From the NCBI GenBank assembly GCA_025360815.1, contig JANYBL010000013.1, forward strand, positions 1-37,950: a stretch of 37,950 nucleotides of DNA. The letters run 5' to 3'. Positions 9,992-18,456 of the stretch are shown in pieces (position 1 is the first letter of the stretch; each line of letters begins with the position of its first letter). The notes beneath the pieces were generated by a model. The model saw only the letters and a list, made by a program, of their open reading frames with translations, searched no databases and was not told the DNA's origin. The position numbers were made by a program, and so were the translations under genes. Source of the DNA: Burkholderiales bacterium. Its GTDB lineage: Bacteria > Pseudomonadota > Gammaproteobacteria > Burkholderiales > Usitatibacteraceae.

Positions 9992-10431
9992 CCCGTGCTG
10001 AGAAAACCGAGTTGGCGTTGATTCCTGGTCTGACCGGGCTGATTGCGCTATTGGCGGATCACCTGCCGTCAGTCATGGGCTTGGGCAATTTGTTCCTGAC
10101 GACTTCCGCGCTTCTATTATTTCAAGGCCTCATCCGCGACCTCTGGTTGCTTGCAAAAGCGAAGCGCGAGCCAAAGCCAGATACCATTCAAAAAATACGC
10201 TGCATGTGTGTGGAGTCCACCGTGGGTATGTCGGGTATCGCCGTCGGGATTGTCCTGCTTGGCGCGGGGCTGGATTTGCCGGTCATGGTGGCCAGCTGGA
10301 ACGGGTGCTTACTGGTTGCGTTAACGTTGACTATCGGTTTTGTGATGAAAGATTATGTTGTGGAATGGATGCCATTTCGGCTGCGAAAAGATGTTAACCA
10401 TATCAACATCGTGTTTACGTGGAGACGTTAA
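9988..10431 (+). CDS. Hypothetical four-helix membrane protein
   Basis: I do not recognise a named family. The 147-aa product has about four hydrophobic stretches (roughly residues 10-28, 33-53, 76-98 and 102-120). A basic loop (AKAKREPKPDTIQKIR) lies between the second and third, and there is a polar, basic C-terminal tail ending FTWRR. Codon use and composition fit a real gene, and no plausible frame competes on the other strand. Its start overlaps the stop of a short upstream reading frame. It lies between the toxin-antitoxin pair and two decayed genes, in a patch that looks accessory. No function can be assigned. Confidence 0.65.
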   Translation: MTRAEKTELALIPGLTGLIALLADHLPSVMGLGNLFLTTSALLLFQGLIRDLWLLAKAKREPKPDTIQKIRCMCVESTVGMSGIAVGIVLLGAGLDLPVMVASWNGCLLVALTLTIGFVMKDYVVEWMPFRLRKDVNHINIVFTWRR

Positions 10432-10617
10432 GCCGCGAGCTGTTCAGACAGTTCAGCGCTGCTTCCTTCCCTCCGCCGATCCGCCGGACTGGCTGAGTGC
10501 TGGAGAGGCAATGAGCCCGACGAAGCCCACCGTTGCTCAAGAATTCATCGCTAGCTAATTGATCAAAATAATAGAAACGAATAGCAGGCTGAAAAATTTT
10601 CATTGCGAGAGGCGCAA

Positions 10618-11063
10618 ATGTGGAAACAAGCAGCACGGTGTGGCCTGCTGTTAGCGGTCGGCACGACCGCCTTGCAGCGGTTTGATGACCAACGCTTGGC
10701 AAGGGTGCATTCGGGTGCGGTTTGGGCGAGGTCTATATCGCCTTGATCGAGGCTGCCTTTTTGGTGCTCGGCCTTGTGATTGGTGTCCGGGTGATGCGCC
10801 CAAAAACACCAACGCTACCCCAAGGCTACTCCAAGTCAACCCCAAGGCAAAGGCGACGCTGGGAATCACCGAGCGCGAGCTGACGGTGCTAAAGGTGTCA
10901 ACAGGCGCTTGCCGAGGGTCGCTCTAACAAAGAAATCGCCGCCAAACTCCATGTTTCACCCAATACAATTAAAATCCATCTGGCACGGTTATTCGAAAAA
11001 CTGAGCGCAAAGCGGCGAACCGAGGCGATCAAACTGGCGCGCGAGCTGGGCATTCTGCAATAA
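10618..11063 (+). pseudogene. Decayed small membrane LuxR-type transcriptional regulator
   Basis: Pieces of one protein lie in three frames. The ATG at 10618 (with a GAGAGG ribosome binding site) opens MWKQAARCGLLLAVGTTALQ. A second frame carries VYIALIEAAFLVLGLVIGVR, a membrane segment. A third carries NPKAKATLGITERELTVL, and the second frame then resumes with ALAEGRSNKEIAAKLHVSPN through TIKIHLARLFEKL to the stop at 11061-11063. The end is a clear GerE/LuxR helix-turn-helix. The frame shifts lie near 10715-10730, 10825-10845 and 10890. At the last, removal of about ten bases (AAGGTGTCAA) would restore VLQALAEG. The intact family is a short regulator with two N-terminal helices, often beside a DUF4199 gene, as here. 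Three breaks make function unlikely. Sequencing error would not easily explain a 10-base insertion. Confidence 0.85.
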
Positions 11064-11179
11064 ATGCGATGTTTTTCAGGTGATTCATCCAAAATCACCC
11101 TTTTGGATGATTGCATGGTGCTGTTCGATGGCGGTTAATGGCGGGGCTTCAACCCATTTGCCAATTAATGGAGGTGTTC

Positions 11180-11707
11180 CGTATTTCGAAAAATTCTATC
11201 GTAAGGCGTGATTGCCGGACTAGTTGTTGGCATCGTGTTTTCTGGCCTGATTGTGGCGATGTCAGGGCGTCCACCGTCGTCTTACGGCACGCTCATCGGC
11301 TACACGACGATGTTAACGGCATTCAGCGCGGTTTTTTTGGGCATCAAAAAATATCGCGACGTTGACTTGGGCGGCGCAATCCGTTTTTGGCCTGCATTTG
11401 GATGGGCCTCGCGATTAGCTTTATCGCCAGCATTTTTTATGTTGTAGCGTGGGAAGTGGCGCAGGCGGCGACGCATATGGATTTTGCTGGGAGCTATTCC
11501 CGAACGATCATTGAGCATCAAAAAACGAAGGGCATCAGCGGCAAAGCCTTGGCGGCTTTGATTGCCGAGATAGCGCATCCAATACGCGAACCCGTTGTTT
11601 CGCCTGCCAATGACGTTTGTCGAGATTTTCCCGTCGGTGCGCTGGTTTCGCTGGTATCGGCAGGGCTGTTGCGGATTAGCCGGTTTTTGGCGTTACGGCG
11701 GTCTTGA
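11180..11707 (+). pseudogene. Decayed DUF4199 membrane protein
   Basis: Fragments of a DUF4199 family protein in successive frames. The first is VIAGLVVGIVFSGLIVAMSG through FLGIKKYRDVDLGGAIRFWP. The second is GLAISFIASIFYVVAWEVAQ through IIEHQKTKGISGKALAALIA. The third is YANPLFRLPMTFVEIFP. The second frame then returns with PVGALVSLVSAGLLRISRF to the stop at 11705-11707. Frame breaks lie near 11395, 11575 and 11630. At the 5' end, GGAGGT (11170-11175) precedes a frame reading FRKILS-stop-GVIAG with no start codon in the expected place, so the beginning also appears mutated. The fold is normally a four-helix membrane protein of unknown function, commonly next to the regulator type found upstream. 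Both neighbours are ruined. Confidence 0.8.
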
Positions 11708-11829
11708 CACATCAATCGCGAGATTCGGCGCTGTGCTTCAGACAAACCGGCCTAAATGCGATGCTGTGTCTTTATATAAAATGCCGGGTGGAAAATTGAC
11801 GATTATCGCCAGTAACAGCAGCGAGCCGC

Positions 11830-12126
11830 TTATTTATAAAACGCCTCAACCCGGCCCGTTAACTTCATCAGCAGTGGAAAACCTTTGCGATCGAGCGTTC
11901 TGCTGGCGGGGATTTTGATCCAACCTTCGCTGATGCAATATTCGACAACTTCTGAATATTCTTTGCCGTTGACTCGGATACCAACATCGCGTTCAAACGC
12001 GGCTTCGTTGAAATACGGGCTGCGCTGGTCGTTGGATAACCTGTCGGGTAAGGTGGCCGAAGGAGTGGCCGCTGGTGCGGCGCTGGGTGGGGGTGCGAGG
12101 GTGGGGGAAGGGTTAGTTTCGGTCAT
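11830..12126 (-). CDS. DUF3297 family protein
   Basis: A 98-aa protein with a Pro/Ala-rich N-terminus of about 25 residues, followed by the DUF3297 core. The core shows LPDRLSNDQRSPYFNE, GIRVNGKE, VEYCISEGWIKI and a C-terminal LTGRVEAFYK. The family is small, cytoplasmic and of unknown function, widespread in Proteobacteria. The core is complete; only the leading low-complexity tail is additional. The gene runs against the decayed DUF4199 gene. It is on the same strand as the FHA/protease cluster but 151 bases after it. Confidence 0.88.
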   Translation of the reverse strand: MTETNPSPTLAPPPSAAPAATPSATLPDRLSNDQRSPYFNEAAFERDVGIRVNGKEYSEVVEYCISEGWIKIPASRTLDRKGFPLLMKLTGRVEAFYK

Positions 12127-12277
12127 GATTTCTTCAGGAGTTGGTTAGTTGGATGGCTAATTCGGAGACGAATTTTAACCTGTTTTGCGCTTGTTGGTAG
12201 GGGCCGTGCAAATCTATAACCCTAGTATTGGCGGGGCTTTCCACGGTATTTTTTGCTTCTGACCGTCACTGACGAGA

Positions 12278-13309
12278 TCATTCATCAATATCAAAACCAG
12301 ACGCGCCGCCATCCAATTTTTCCTCCTTGCGGGCGGTATCGAGTTTGGCCTTTAGCTTTTCGGCGTTGGCAAAAAAATCCGCCTCAGTCTGTTCGGATGC
12401 GAGCCTGATCATCGGCGGCTTTAGTTGTCGCAGGTAGTTTGCCTGCCCAGCTAACTTGGCTTCGGATTTGCTTACCATCATGAGTGCGATGCCCAGCCCA
12501 GCCGCAGCGACGACGCTGATTGATTTTAAAATCAGCCGCTTCGGCCCAACAATTCGCAGGTGAAAAAATATTGTCGCGGCCACGATGATCCACTGCACGA
12601 TAAATTGATAATCTGCGAGCCATGTTGCCGAGAATGAAAACGACGCGAAATCAATCGCCGATTCCGCGACGGCCGAAATTAACGCGCCGCCAAGTGCGAC
12701 CAATAAATGCCGCTCGAACTGCGCATAACCGGAAAATAACCGCGACAGCAGCGCCCAAGCGGTTGTCCAGCCCAATAAAATCACGGCGACGCCAAACGCG
12801 CCCGTGAAGTAGCGCGAAGCTTTTGGCTCTGCGGTTTCGCCAAGCCATTGGCCCAGAATAGCCAGGCCAATCAACAAACCGGCCATCAGCAGCGGCCAGC
12901 GCCAGGTGTGGCGCAGTGTCGCCGGGAGGATGCGCTCGGCGGCAACGGGTGAATGGGCGCTGCGAACACGGACTAGGGTTTTGCCAATATGGATGATGTC
13001 GTCGTCACCCACGACGGTGGCAATTCCCGGGGTCATGCGGATGGTGCCGCGCGCACTTTTCTGTGCAGGGATGTGTTCGACAGTGGTGTGCTCGACTAAA
13101 GCCCCATTCGCGGTGTTCGCATCCAGTGCTGTCCACTGACCGGCTTCGTTTAATTGAAACGAGAGGTGATGGGGCGCGACAAAGGGATCATCAAGCACGA
13201 CATCGCAATCATAGGCGCGGCCAATCCGGATCGGTTGACCGGCGGCGACTTCGATATGCTGGCGGGAAATGACCTCATGGTGACGGGATAAAATTTCGAG
13301 CCAAATCAT
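12278..13309 (-). CDS. FHA domain protein with multi-helix membrane region
   Basis: The N-terminal 110 residues form a forkhead-associated domain, a module that usually binds phosphothreonine peptides in the cytoplasm. It shows IRIGRAYDCDVVLDD (Gly30-Arg31), APHHLSF (His48) and NTANGA (Asn68-Gly69). The usual Ser of the S-R-x-H motif is Ala45 here, so binding may be altered. From about residue 133 to 275 there are roughly five hydrophobic helices, then a charged, helical tail of about 65 residues ending GFDIDE. The ATG overlaps the stop of the upstream protease gene by four bases, so the two are translated together. The pairing suggests that the FHA protein regulates, anchors or reports on the protease; this is inference. 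Confidence 0.85.
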   Translation of the reverse strand: MIWLEILSRHHEVISRQHIEVAAGQPIRIGRAYDCDVVLDDPFVAPHHLSFQLNEAGQWTALDANTANGALVEHTTVEHIPAQKSARGTIRMTPGIATVVGDDDIIHIGKTLVRVRSAHSPVAAERILPATLRHTWRWPLLMAGLLIGLAILGQWLGETAEPKASRYFTGAFGVAVILLGWTTAWALLSRLFSGYAQFERHLLVALGGALISAVAESAIDFASFSFSATWLADYQFIVQWIIVAATIFFHLRIVGPKRLILKSISVVAAAGLGIALMMVSKSEAKLAGQANYLRQLKPPMIRLASEQTEADFFANAEKLKAKLDTARKEEKLDGGASGFDIDE

Positions 13310-14877
13310 TTCGCCACCTCGGATTTGCTGGCTTCCGTTCTAGTGCTGTTTCCGTTCCCGCTTGCTTCGCTCGCCACCGTAATCGCGGCGATAAATCGTT
13401 TGCCGATTTGCAGCGCATTGTCGTAGGCGACGCCAGTCATGGAAAGTTTCGATATCAAGGCCTCGTTGCTCTTGTCCTGGGTCACGGCCAACATCGTGAC
13501 GTTGTATAAATTGTCGTACTCCCGCATCGCACGGGCGCACCAGACGACGCGCAACGGCGGGCGCATGCTGCCCGGCGCGCTGCTCGCGTTTGCCGCGCCG
13601 CCGGCCACAAAGTTTTCTACACACTGGTTTTGCGTGACATGTTTTTTGCCGGAGTCCATCCAACCAACATCGAATTGTTTGCCGATAAAATTTGCGAATT
13701 GAAACGGATTTAAATCGATGCCTTTTGAATATGAATGCGAAATGTCGATCGAGCCTGTTTGCAGACTGTTGGCAATAAAGAGCCAGGTTTTGGTGCTGCA
13801 ATTGGTGCCATTGACAATCGCCCGCGGTTTCGGAACCTGTTCGGCGTTGGTTCGCGCCCAGCAGGTGAACCAAGGCGCAACCGCTTCGGGCGCCCGATAC
13901 GGGCCAAAGTTCGTGCTTCGGAAACCTTGCCCATGCATTTCTTGATACATCTTCGCCTGCCAGACGGATAATTGGCGGCCGATTTCAGTGCGGGTTTTTT
14001 CAGACGAGGTGGTGGCCAACGAGGCGGGCAGATTTTGCTCTTTTTTGGCCCGTTCGATCAACGCGGCGGCAAACTTTGCGGGCACTAAAAAGCTGACTAA
14101 TTCGCCGCCGACTTGCTTGGCCACATTGACGCCGGCAATGCGTCCGTCGCGGGTCACCGTCGGCCCACCACTCATGCCGGGGTTGAGCGCGCCCGTAAAA
14201 TGAATCCGTTCTTGATAGCTTTTTTCGACCAGACTGTTGTAGGTGCCGTCGACAATGGTAAACCCCAAATCGAGCGGATTACCCATCGCATAAAGGCGTT
14301 CGCCTTTGGGTAAGGTGTCGTCAATCGCATGCGGATTAAATTCAAAAAACGGATAGTCGGTTTTATCAAGCTGCACCACGGCGAGATCATTCGCTACATC
14401 GATAGCCAACAATTTGAGCGGACCTTTGGTGCCGTCAGGTGCAGCGTATTCCATCCGATACGTTGCGGGCTCAAGCGCGTATTGCGAGACAACATGATAG
14501 TTGGTCACCGCAAAGCCTTCTGCGTTCACCAAAAAGCCTGAGCCCAATGACGATTGCCGCCCCGCCGCCGTGAGAAGCGTGCGGATTTGTAGCAAACGCG
14601 GGCGGGCAGCAGCGTAAATTTTATCGGCTCCCTCAGTACGCTCAACAACCGGTGCTGACAGGGTGGCGGGTTTTTCTCCAACAACGGGCATCGTGGCGCC
14701 CGGGGCTGGCTTCGCAGGCAATGCTTCAATGTTGGCCGCAACTACCAGACCACTGATGCCGCCAAGAAATATGCAAATGAGTGTAGCGGGAAGATATCGA
14801 TTGAGGATCAAGGTGATGGCACTTTCAAAAAGACGACGGCGTGAGGCGTGAACATACTGGCAACGATAACGAGGCAT
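13306..14877 (-). CDS. Secreted trypsin-like serine protease with novel C-terminal domain
   Basis: An S1-family protease resembling the HtrA catalytic domain without a PDZ domain. After an N-terminal hydrophobic segment (about residues 29-48, a signal peptide or anchor), the triad is His128 in VTNYHVVS, Asp164 in ANDLAVVQ and Ser236 in NPGMSGGPT. From about residue 290 to 500 there is a second domain that I do not recognise, with four cysteines (339, 360, 419, 447) suited to two disulfides, which fits a periplasmic location. The protein ends in a Ser/Thr/Lys-rich tail. The gene follows a patatin-like lipoprotein gene by 78 bases and overlaps the FHA gene by four, so the three probably form one envelope operon. 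Confidence 0.85.
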   Translation of the reverse strand: MPRYRCQYVHASRRRLFESAITLILNRYLPATLICIFLGGISGLVVAANIEALPAKPAPGATMPVVGEKPATLSAPVVERTEGADKIYAAARPRLLQIRTLLTAAGRQSSLGSGFLVNAEGFAVTNYHVVSQYALEPATYRMEYAAPDGTKGPLKLLAIDVANDLAVVQLDKTDYPFFEFNPHAIDDTLPKGERLYAMGNPLDLGFTIVDGTYNSLVEKSYQERIHFTGALNPGMSGGPTVTRDGRIAGVNVAKQVGGELVSFLVPAKFAAALIERAKKEQNLPASLATTSSEKTRTEIGRQLSVWQAKMYQEMHGQGFRSTNFGPYRAPEAVAPWFTCWARTNAEQVPKPRAIVNGTNCSTKTWLFIANSLQTGSIDISHSYSKGIDLNPFQFANFIGKQFDVGWMDSGKKHVTQNQCVENFVAGGAANASSAPGSMRPPLRVVWCARAMREYDNLYNVTMLAVTQDKSNEALISKLSMTGVAYDNALQIGKRFIAAITVASEASGNGNSTRTEASKSEVAK

Positions 14878-14955
14878 CGCATTGAGGATTGGGGAAATAC
14901 CAACATCAGCTTCAACTTCAATATCGGCACGCCCATCTCTTTTTGTGCATTATGC

Positions 14956-15870
14956 TCATTTTGCAGCGGATGGAGGAATGCGGGCGAGTTTTGCTAAAGC
15001 GGCTTTAATGTCCGGCATGGCTGCTCTTGTCGCCGCTTCGCCGCGCGCAATACACATACGGCGGTAGCCATCGCTGATTCCTGCGTAATAGCCGAGATCA
15101 GGATGGATGAGTGCATCGGCATCGCCTATCTCCGTGGCGATCATACTGGCGCGTTGTCGGTCGCGGCTACTCCAAGCGACTGGTACGTTTGGCGGAATGG
15201 CAGATACATACGCGGCCACGTCGACGGCAATCACAATCGTCGCGCCAAGCTTGCGTGCGGCACGAATAGGCACGGGCGAGGCTTCATCGCCGTCAACATA
15301 GCTAACGCCGCGAATCTTGACAGGTGCAAATTGATTGGGTAACGCGCTGGATGCACGAACCGCTGCGCCGATATTGCCGCGATTAAAGATCGTCATTTCA
15401 CGATTATCTTGCCTGGCTGCAACGGTCGCCAACTGACGCCGCAACCCCTCGAGGGGCTTGCCGCCGGTGTAATGGGTGATAAAAGAAGCAACCGCGCCGC
15501 CGCTGCCATTGACGCCTGAAGTTGAGACTTGGAGGAACTGTATGGCGTCGATTTCCAAGGCAATTTTTTCAATTTCGGCTGCCCGCATGCCATTGGCGTA
15601 GAGCGCGCCGATCATCGCGCCGACCGATGCACCCACCACCAGGTCAGGCTCGATGCCGTTTTCTTCCAATACTTTGAGTACGCCGATATGCGCAAAACCA
15701 CGCGGCCCGCCGGCCCCCAACACTAATGCAACACGTGGCTGTTGGTCGGCCGGGTAGGGCGCGAAGCTCGGCGCGTCAGCGCCGTCGTAATAGACGATAC
15801 GGTCGGCGCAGGCCACGACAGACAACAATATGAATACCGGCAATAATTTAAGTATTTTATTTTGCATCAT
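14956..15870 (-). CDS. Patatin-like phospholipase lipoprotein (RssA-like)
   Basis: A patatin-fold acyl hydrolase with a Ser-Asp dyad, expected to cleave acyl chains from lipids. The oxyanion motif is GAGGPRG, the nucleophile Ser82 sits in GASVG, and Asp193 sits in VDGDEA. The last has DGD where DGG or DGA is usual. The N-terminus has a hydrophobic stretch followed by the lipobox VVAC (Cys21), so the enzyme is a lipoprotein acting outside the cytoplasm rather than a cytosolic RssA. It is the first gene of the minus-strand cluster with the protease and FHA genes, and is divergent from the oxidoreductase gene, with only 77 bases between them. The lipid anchor argues against a role like that of cytoplasmic defence patatins. 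Confidence 0.9.
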   Translation of the reverse strand: MMQNKILKLLPVFILLSVVACADRIVYYDGADAPSFAPYPADQQPRVALVLGAGGPRGFAHIGVLKVLEENGIEPDLVVGASVGAMIGALYANGMRAAEIEKIALEIDAIQFLQVSTSGVNGSGGAVASFITHYTGGKPLEGLRRQLATVAARQDNREMTIFNRGNIGAAVRASSALPNQFAPVKIRGVSYVDGDEASPVPIRAARKLGATIVIAVDVAAYVSAIPPNVPVAWSSRDRQRASMIATEIGDADALIHPDLGYYAGISDGYRRMCIARGEAATRAAMPDIKAALAKLARIPPSAAK

Positions 15871-15947
15871 TCAACTTGGCTTGCAAATATTGCGGTAATG
15901 TTCCGATTCACTTTACTTCACTTCACTAAGCAATCATCCTGACCAGT

Positions 15948-17528
15948 ATGAACCAACCCTACGATGCAATCATCATCGGCGGTGGCCACAACGGCCTCGT
16001 CTGCGCCTGCTATCTGGCAGCCAAGAAACTAAAGGTGCGGGTGCTTGAACGCCGCCCCGTTGTTGGCGGTGCGGCCGTTACTGAAGAATTCCACCCTGGC
16101 TTTCGCAATTCTAGCGCGAGCTACACGGTTAGTTTGCTAAATCCAACTATTATTCGTGATTTGAAATTACCTGCGCATGGCTTGCGAGTAGTGGAGCGGC
16201 CGTTTTCAAATTTTTTACCGCTAAGTGATACTGAGCACATCAAGGTTGGCGGCAGCCTTGCCAGCACGCAACGCGAAGTAGCACGGTTTTCAGCCCGCGA
16301 TGCCGATAAGCTCCCGGCTTATTACACGATGCTCGATCGCGTGGCGGCGGTGCTAAAAGACTTGCTGCTCGAGACGCCACCCAACGTGGGCGGCGGTGTT
16401 GCGGATATTTTTCAAGCGCTCAAGATCGGCAAGCGATTTAAATCGCTCGACATGGCCGCGCGCCGCGATGTGCTGAACCTGTTCACCCAAAGTGCGGGCG
16501 AGATGTTGGACGATTGGTTTGAGTCCGCGCCGATCAAAGCCTGCTTTGGCTTCGATAGCGTAGTCGGCAATTTTGCGTCGCCTTACACGCCGGGCTCGGC
16601 TTATGTCCTGCTGCACCATGTGTTCGGTGAGGTGAACGGCAAACCCGGTATTTGGGGACACGCGATTGGCGGTATGGGCGCGATTTCCGATGCTATCGCT
16701 GCTGAGGCGCGGGCGCGGGGCGTCGAGATTTCAACCGACGCAGCAGTAAAGACGTTGATTGTTGAAAATGGTGTTGCGCAGGGCGTTGAAATGGCTGACG
16801 GCACAAAAATTTATGCCAAGCAGGTCGTCTCAAACCTGCATCCGCAATTGCTGTTTCAAACCATCGTTCCGCCGCAAGATGTGCCAGCCGAATTTTCCCA
16901 GCGGATCAACGCTTATCAGTCAGGCTCCGGCACGTTCCGCATGAACGTGGCGCTATCAGAATTGCCGCGCTTTACGTGCTTGCCTGAAGTAGGGCAACAT
17001 CATTCATCCGGCATTATCATGGCACCCAGCATGCAATACATGGAGCAGGCCTATTTCGACGCACGCACTTTTGGTTGGAGCAAAAATCCGATCGTAGAGA
17101 TTTTGATTCCATCCACAGTTGATGATTCGCTCGCGCCGGCCGGGCAACACGTCGCAAGTCTGTTCTGCCAACATGTTGCTCCCACCCTGCCAAGCGGCAT
17201 GCACTGGGACGATAAGCGTGAAGAAGTGGCGAATGTGATGATCGACACGGTAAACAAATTTGCGCCGAATTTCAAAGCGAGTGTGATCGCCAAACAGATG
17301 CATTCGCCACTCGATTTGCAGCGTAAATTTGGCTTAATCGGCGGCGATATTTTCCATGGAAAATTATCGCTGAACCAACTTTTTAGCGCGCGCCCCATCT
17401 TGGGTTTTGGCAACTACCGGACGCCGATTAAAGGTTTATTCCAATGCGGCGCGGGCACTCATCCCGGCGGCGGCGTGACGGGGATTCCAGGGCATAATGC
17501 GGCGGTTGAAATTCTGAAAGCGCGATAG
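15948..17528 (+). CDS. FAD-dependent oxidoreductase of the phytoene-desaturase/PYROXD2 type
   Basis: A 526-aa flavoprotein. The N-terminal dinucleotide-binding motif is IIIGGGHNGLVCACYLA, with the acidic/basic ribose end RVLERRPVVGGAAVTEE. The C-terminal FAD motif is GLFQCGAGTHPGGGVTGIPG. Length and blocks match the PYROXD2 branch of the carotenoid-desaturase superfamily, whose bacterial members have no settled substrate. There are no carotenoid genes nearby, so a carotenoid role is not supported. It is monocistronic, divergent from the patatin gene and convergent with the GST gene, which begins its 3' end only 14 bases away. Confidence 0.9.
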   Translation: MNQPYDAIIIGGGHNGLVCACYLAAKKLKVRVLERRPVVGGAAVTEEFHPGFRNSSASYTVSLLNPTIIRDLKLPAHGLRVVERPFSNFLPLSDTEHIKVGGSLASTQREVARFSARDADKLPAYYTMLDRVAAVLKDLLLETPPNVGGGVADIFQALKIGKRFKSLDMAARRDVLNLFTQSAGEMLDDWFESAPIKACFGFDSVVGNFASPYTPGSAYVLLHHVFGEVNGKPGIWGHAIGGMGAISDAIAAEARARGVEISTDAAVKTLIVENGVAQGVEMADGTKIYAKQVVSNLHPQLLFQTIVPPQDVPAEFSQRINAYQSGSGTFRMNVALSELPRFTCLPEVGQHHSSGIIMAPSMQYMEQAYFDARTFGWSKNPIVEILIPSTVDDSLAPAGQHVASLFCQHVAPTLPSGMHWDDKREEVANVMIDTVNKFAPNFKASVIAKQMHSPLDLQRKFGLIGGDIFHGKLSLNQLFSARPILGFGNYRTPIKGLFQCGAGTHPGGGVTGIPGHNAAVEILKAR

Positions 17529-17542
17529 CCCGCTTCACACGG

Positions 17543-18181
17543 CTACAAACCAAGTGTCAATTCACCGCCCCGCCCGTTTGCCCGCTCGAATGCAGGACGA
17601 GCCTTTAGTGCGGTGAGGTAGCGCATCATGTGCGGCCAGGCCTCCATCCCACCGCGCGAAGTGGCAGCGATGATCGGGAAACTCATTTGCACATCGGCGG
17701 CAGAAAACACATCGCCCGCAAAATAAGGCTGCCTGGCCAGCACTGATTCCATGTAATCAAGCTGGGCACTGATTTGCCCGTTCACGCGCGAAATCATCGG
17801 TGCAGGGGCATCTGGCAATCGTGAAAGGTAAAGCTTCAAAATAAGCTGCGTCATCGCACTGGCCTCGGCGAAATGCAGCCAGTAAAGATATTGTGCATGG
17901 GCGTTGGTGCCCACTGCCGGTGAAAATTTGCCGCCACCATATTTTGCCACCAAAAATTCGACGATTGCCCCTGATTCGGCCATTACCAGCGCACCATCTG
18001 AATTTGTATCCTTAATGACTGGCGATTTGCCTAGTGGATGAATCTTGTAAAGCGACGGTGGCGCAAGAGACGTTTCGGGATCGCGCTGATATTGGATAAT
18101 TTCATACGGCAAGTTCAGCTCTTCGAGCAGCCATACGATGCGGTGCGAGCGTGAATTATTGAGGTGATGGACTTCAATCAT
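17543..18181 (-). CDS. Glutathione S-transferase
   Basis: A 212-aa cytosolic GST. The N-terminal thioredoxin-fold domain begins MIEVHHLNNSRSHRIVWLLE, and the glutathione gamma-Glu-binding motif is MAESGAIVEFL after the cis-Pro segment GKSPVI. The all-helical C-terminal domain has the usual SAADVQMSF motif. The SRSHR segment puts a Ser near the usual activating position. The ATG at 18181 is preferred to a TTG 36 bases earlier, because it starts the first beta strand directly. Substrate unknown. It stands alone between two oppositely oriented genes. Confidence 0.92.
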   Translation of the reverse strand: MIEVHHLNNSRSHRIVWLLEELNLPYEIIQYQRDPETSLAPPSLYKIHPLGKSPVIKDTNSDGALVMAESGAIVEFLVAKYGGGKFSPAVGTNAHAQYLYWLHFAEASAMTQLILKLYLSRLPDAPAPMISRVNGQISAQLDYMESVLARQPYFAGDVFSAADVQMSFPIIAATSRGGMEAWPHMMRYLTALKARPAFERANGRGGELTLGL

Positions 18182-18456
18182 GAAGCGCTTTCGAGAATGG
18201 AAGGGACAACGGTGCAATCAACACTTGATCATTGTAATACGCGGCGCCACATCGACTTAGATGTTGCCGTAAATGCTTCTCGCTTGATGCGGCCTTCATA
18301 AATGATGTTTCGGCAGAACATGTCGGATGACGGTTCGAATTTGTACGGTGGCATTATGCGCTCCGATCACAATCGTGCTGCAGGTGTTGCGATAAATGGT
18401 CAGCAAACTGACAACAAACGACCAACAAGCCAGCAATAAACTGCAATAATGAGGGT

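Noticed and set aside
14956-15870. Patatin-like gene as a phage-defence effector (CBASS-type)
   Set aside because: It has a lipobox, so the enzyme acts outside the cytoplasm, and no nucleotide cyclase or sensor gene is adjacent.
15948-17528. Carotenoid (phytoene) desaturase
   Set aside because: The sequence is of the PYROXD2 branch, and no crtB or crtE type gene lies nearby.
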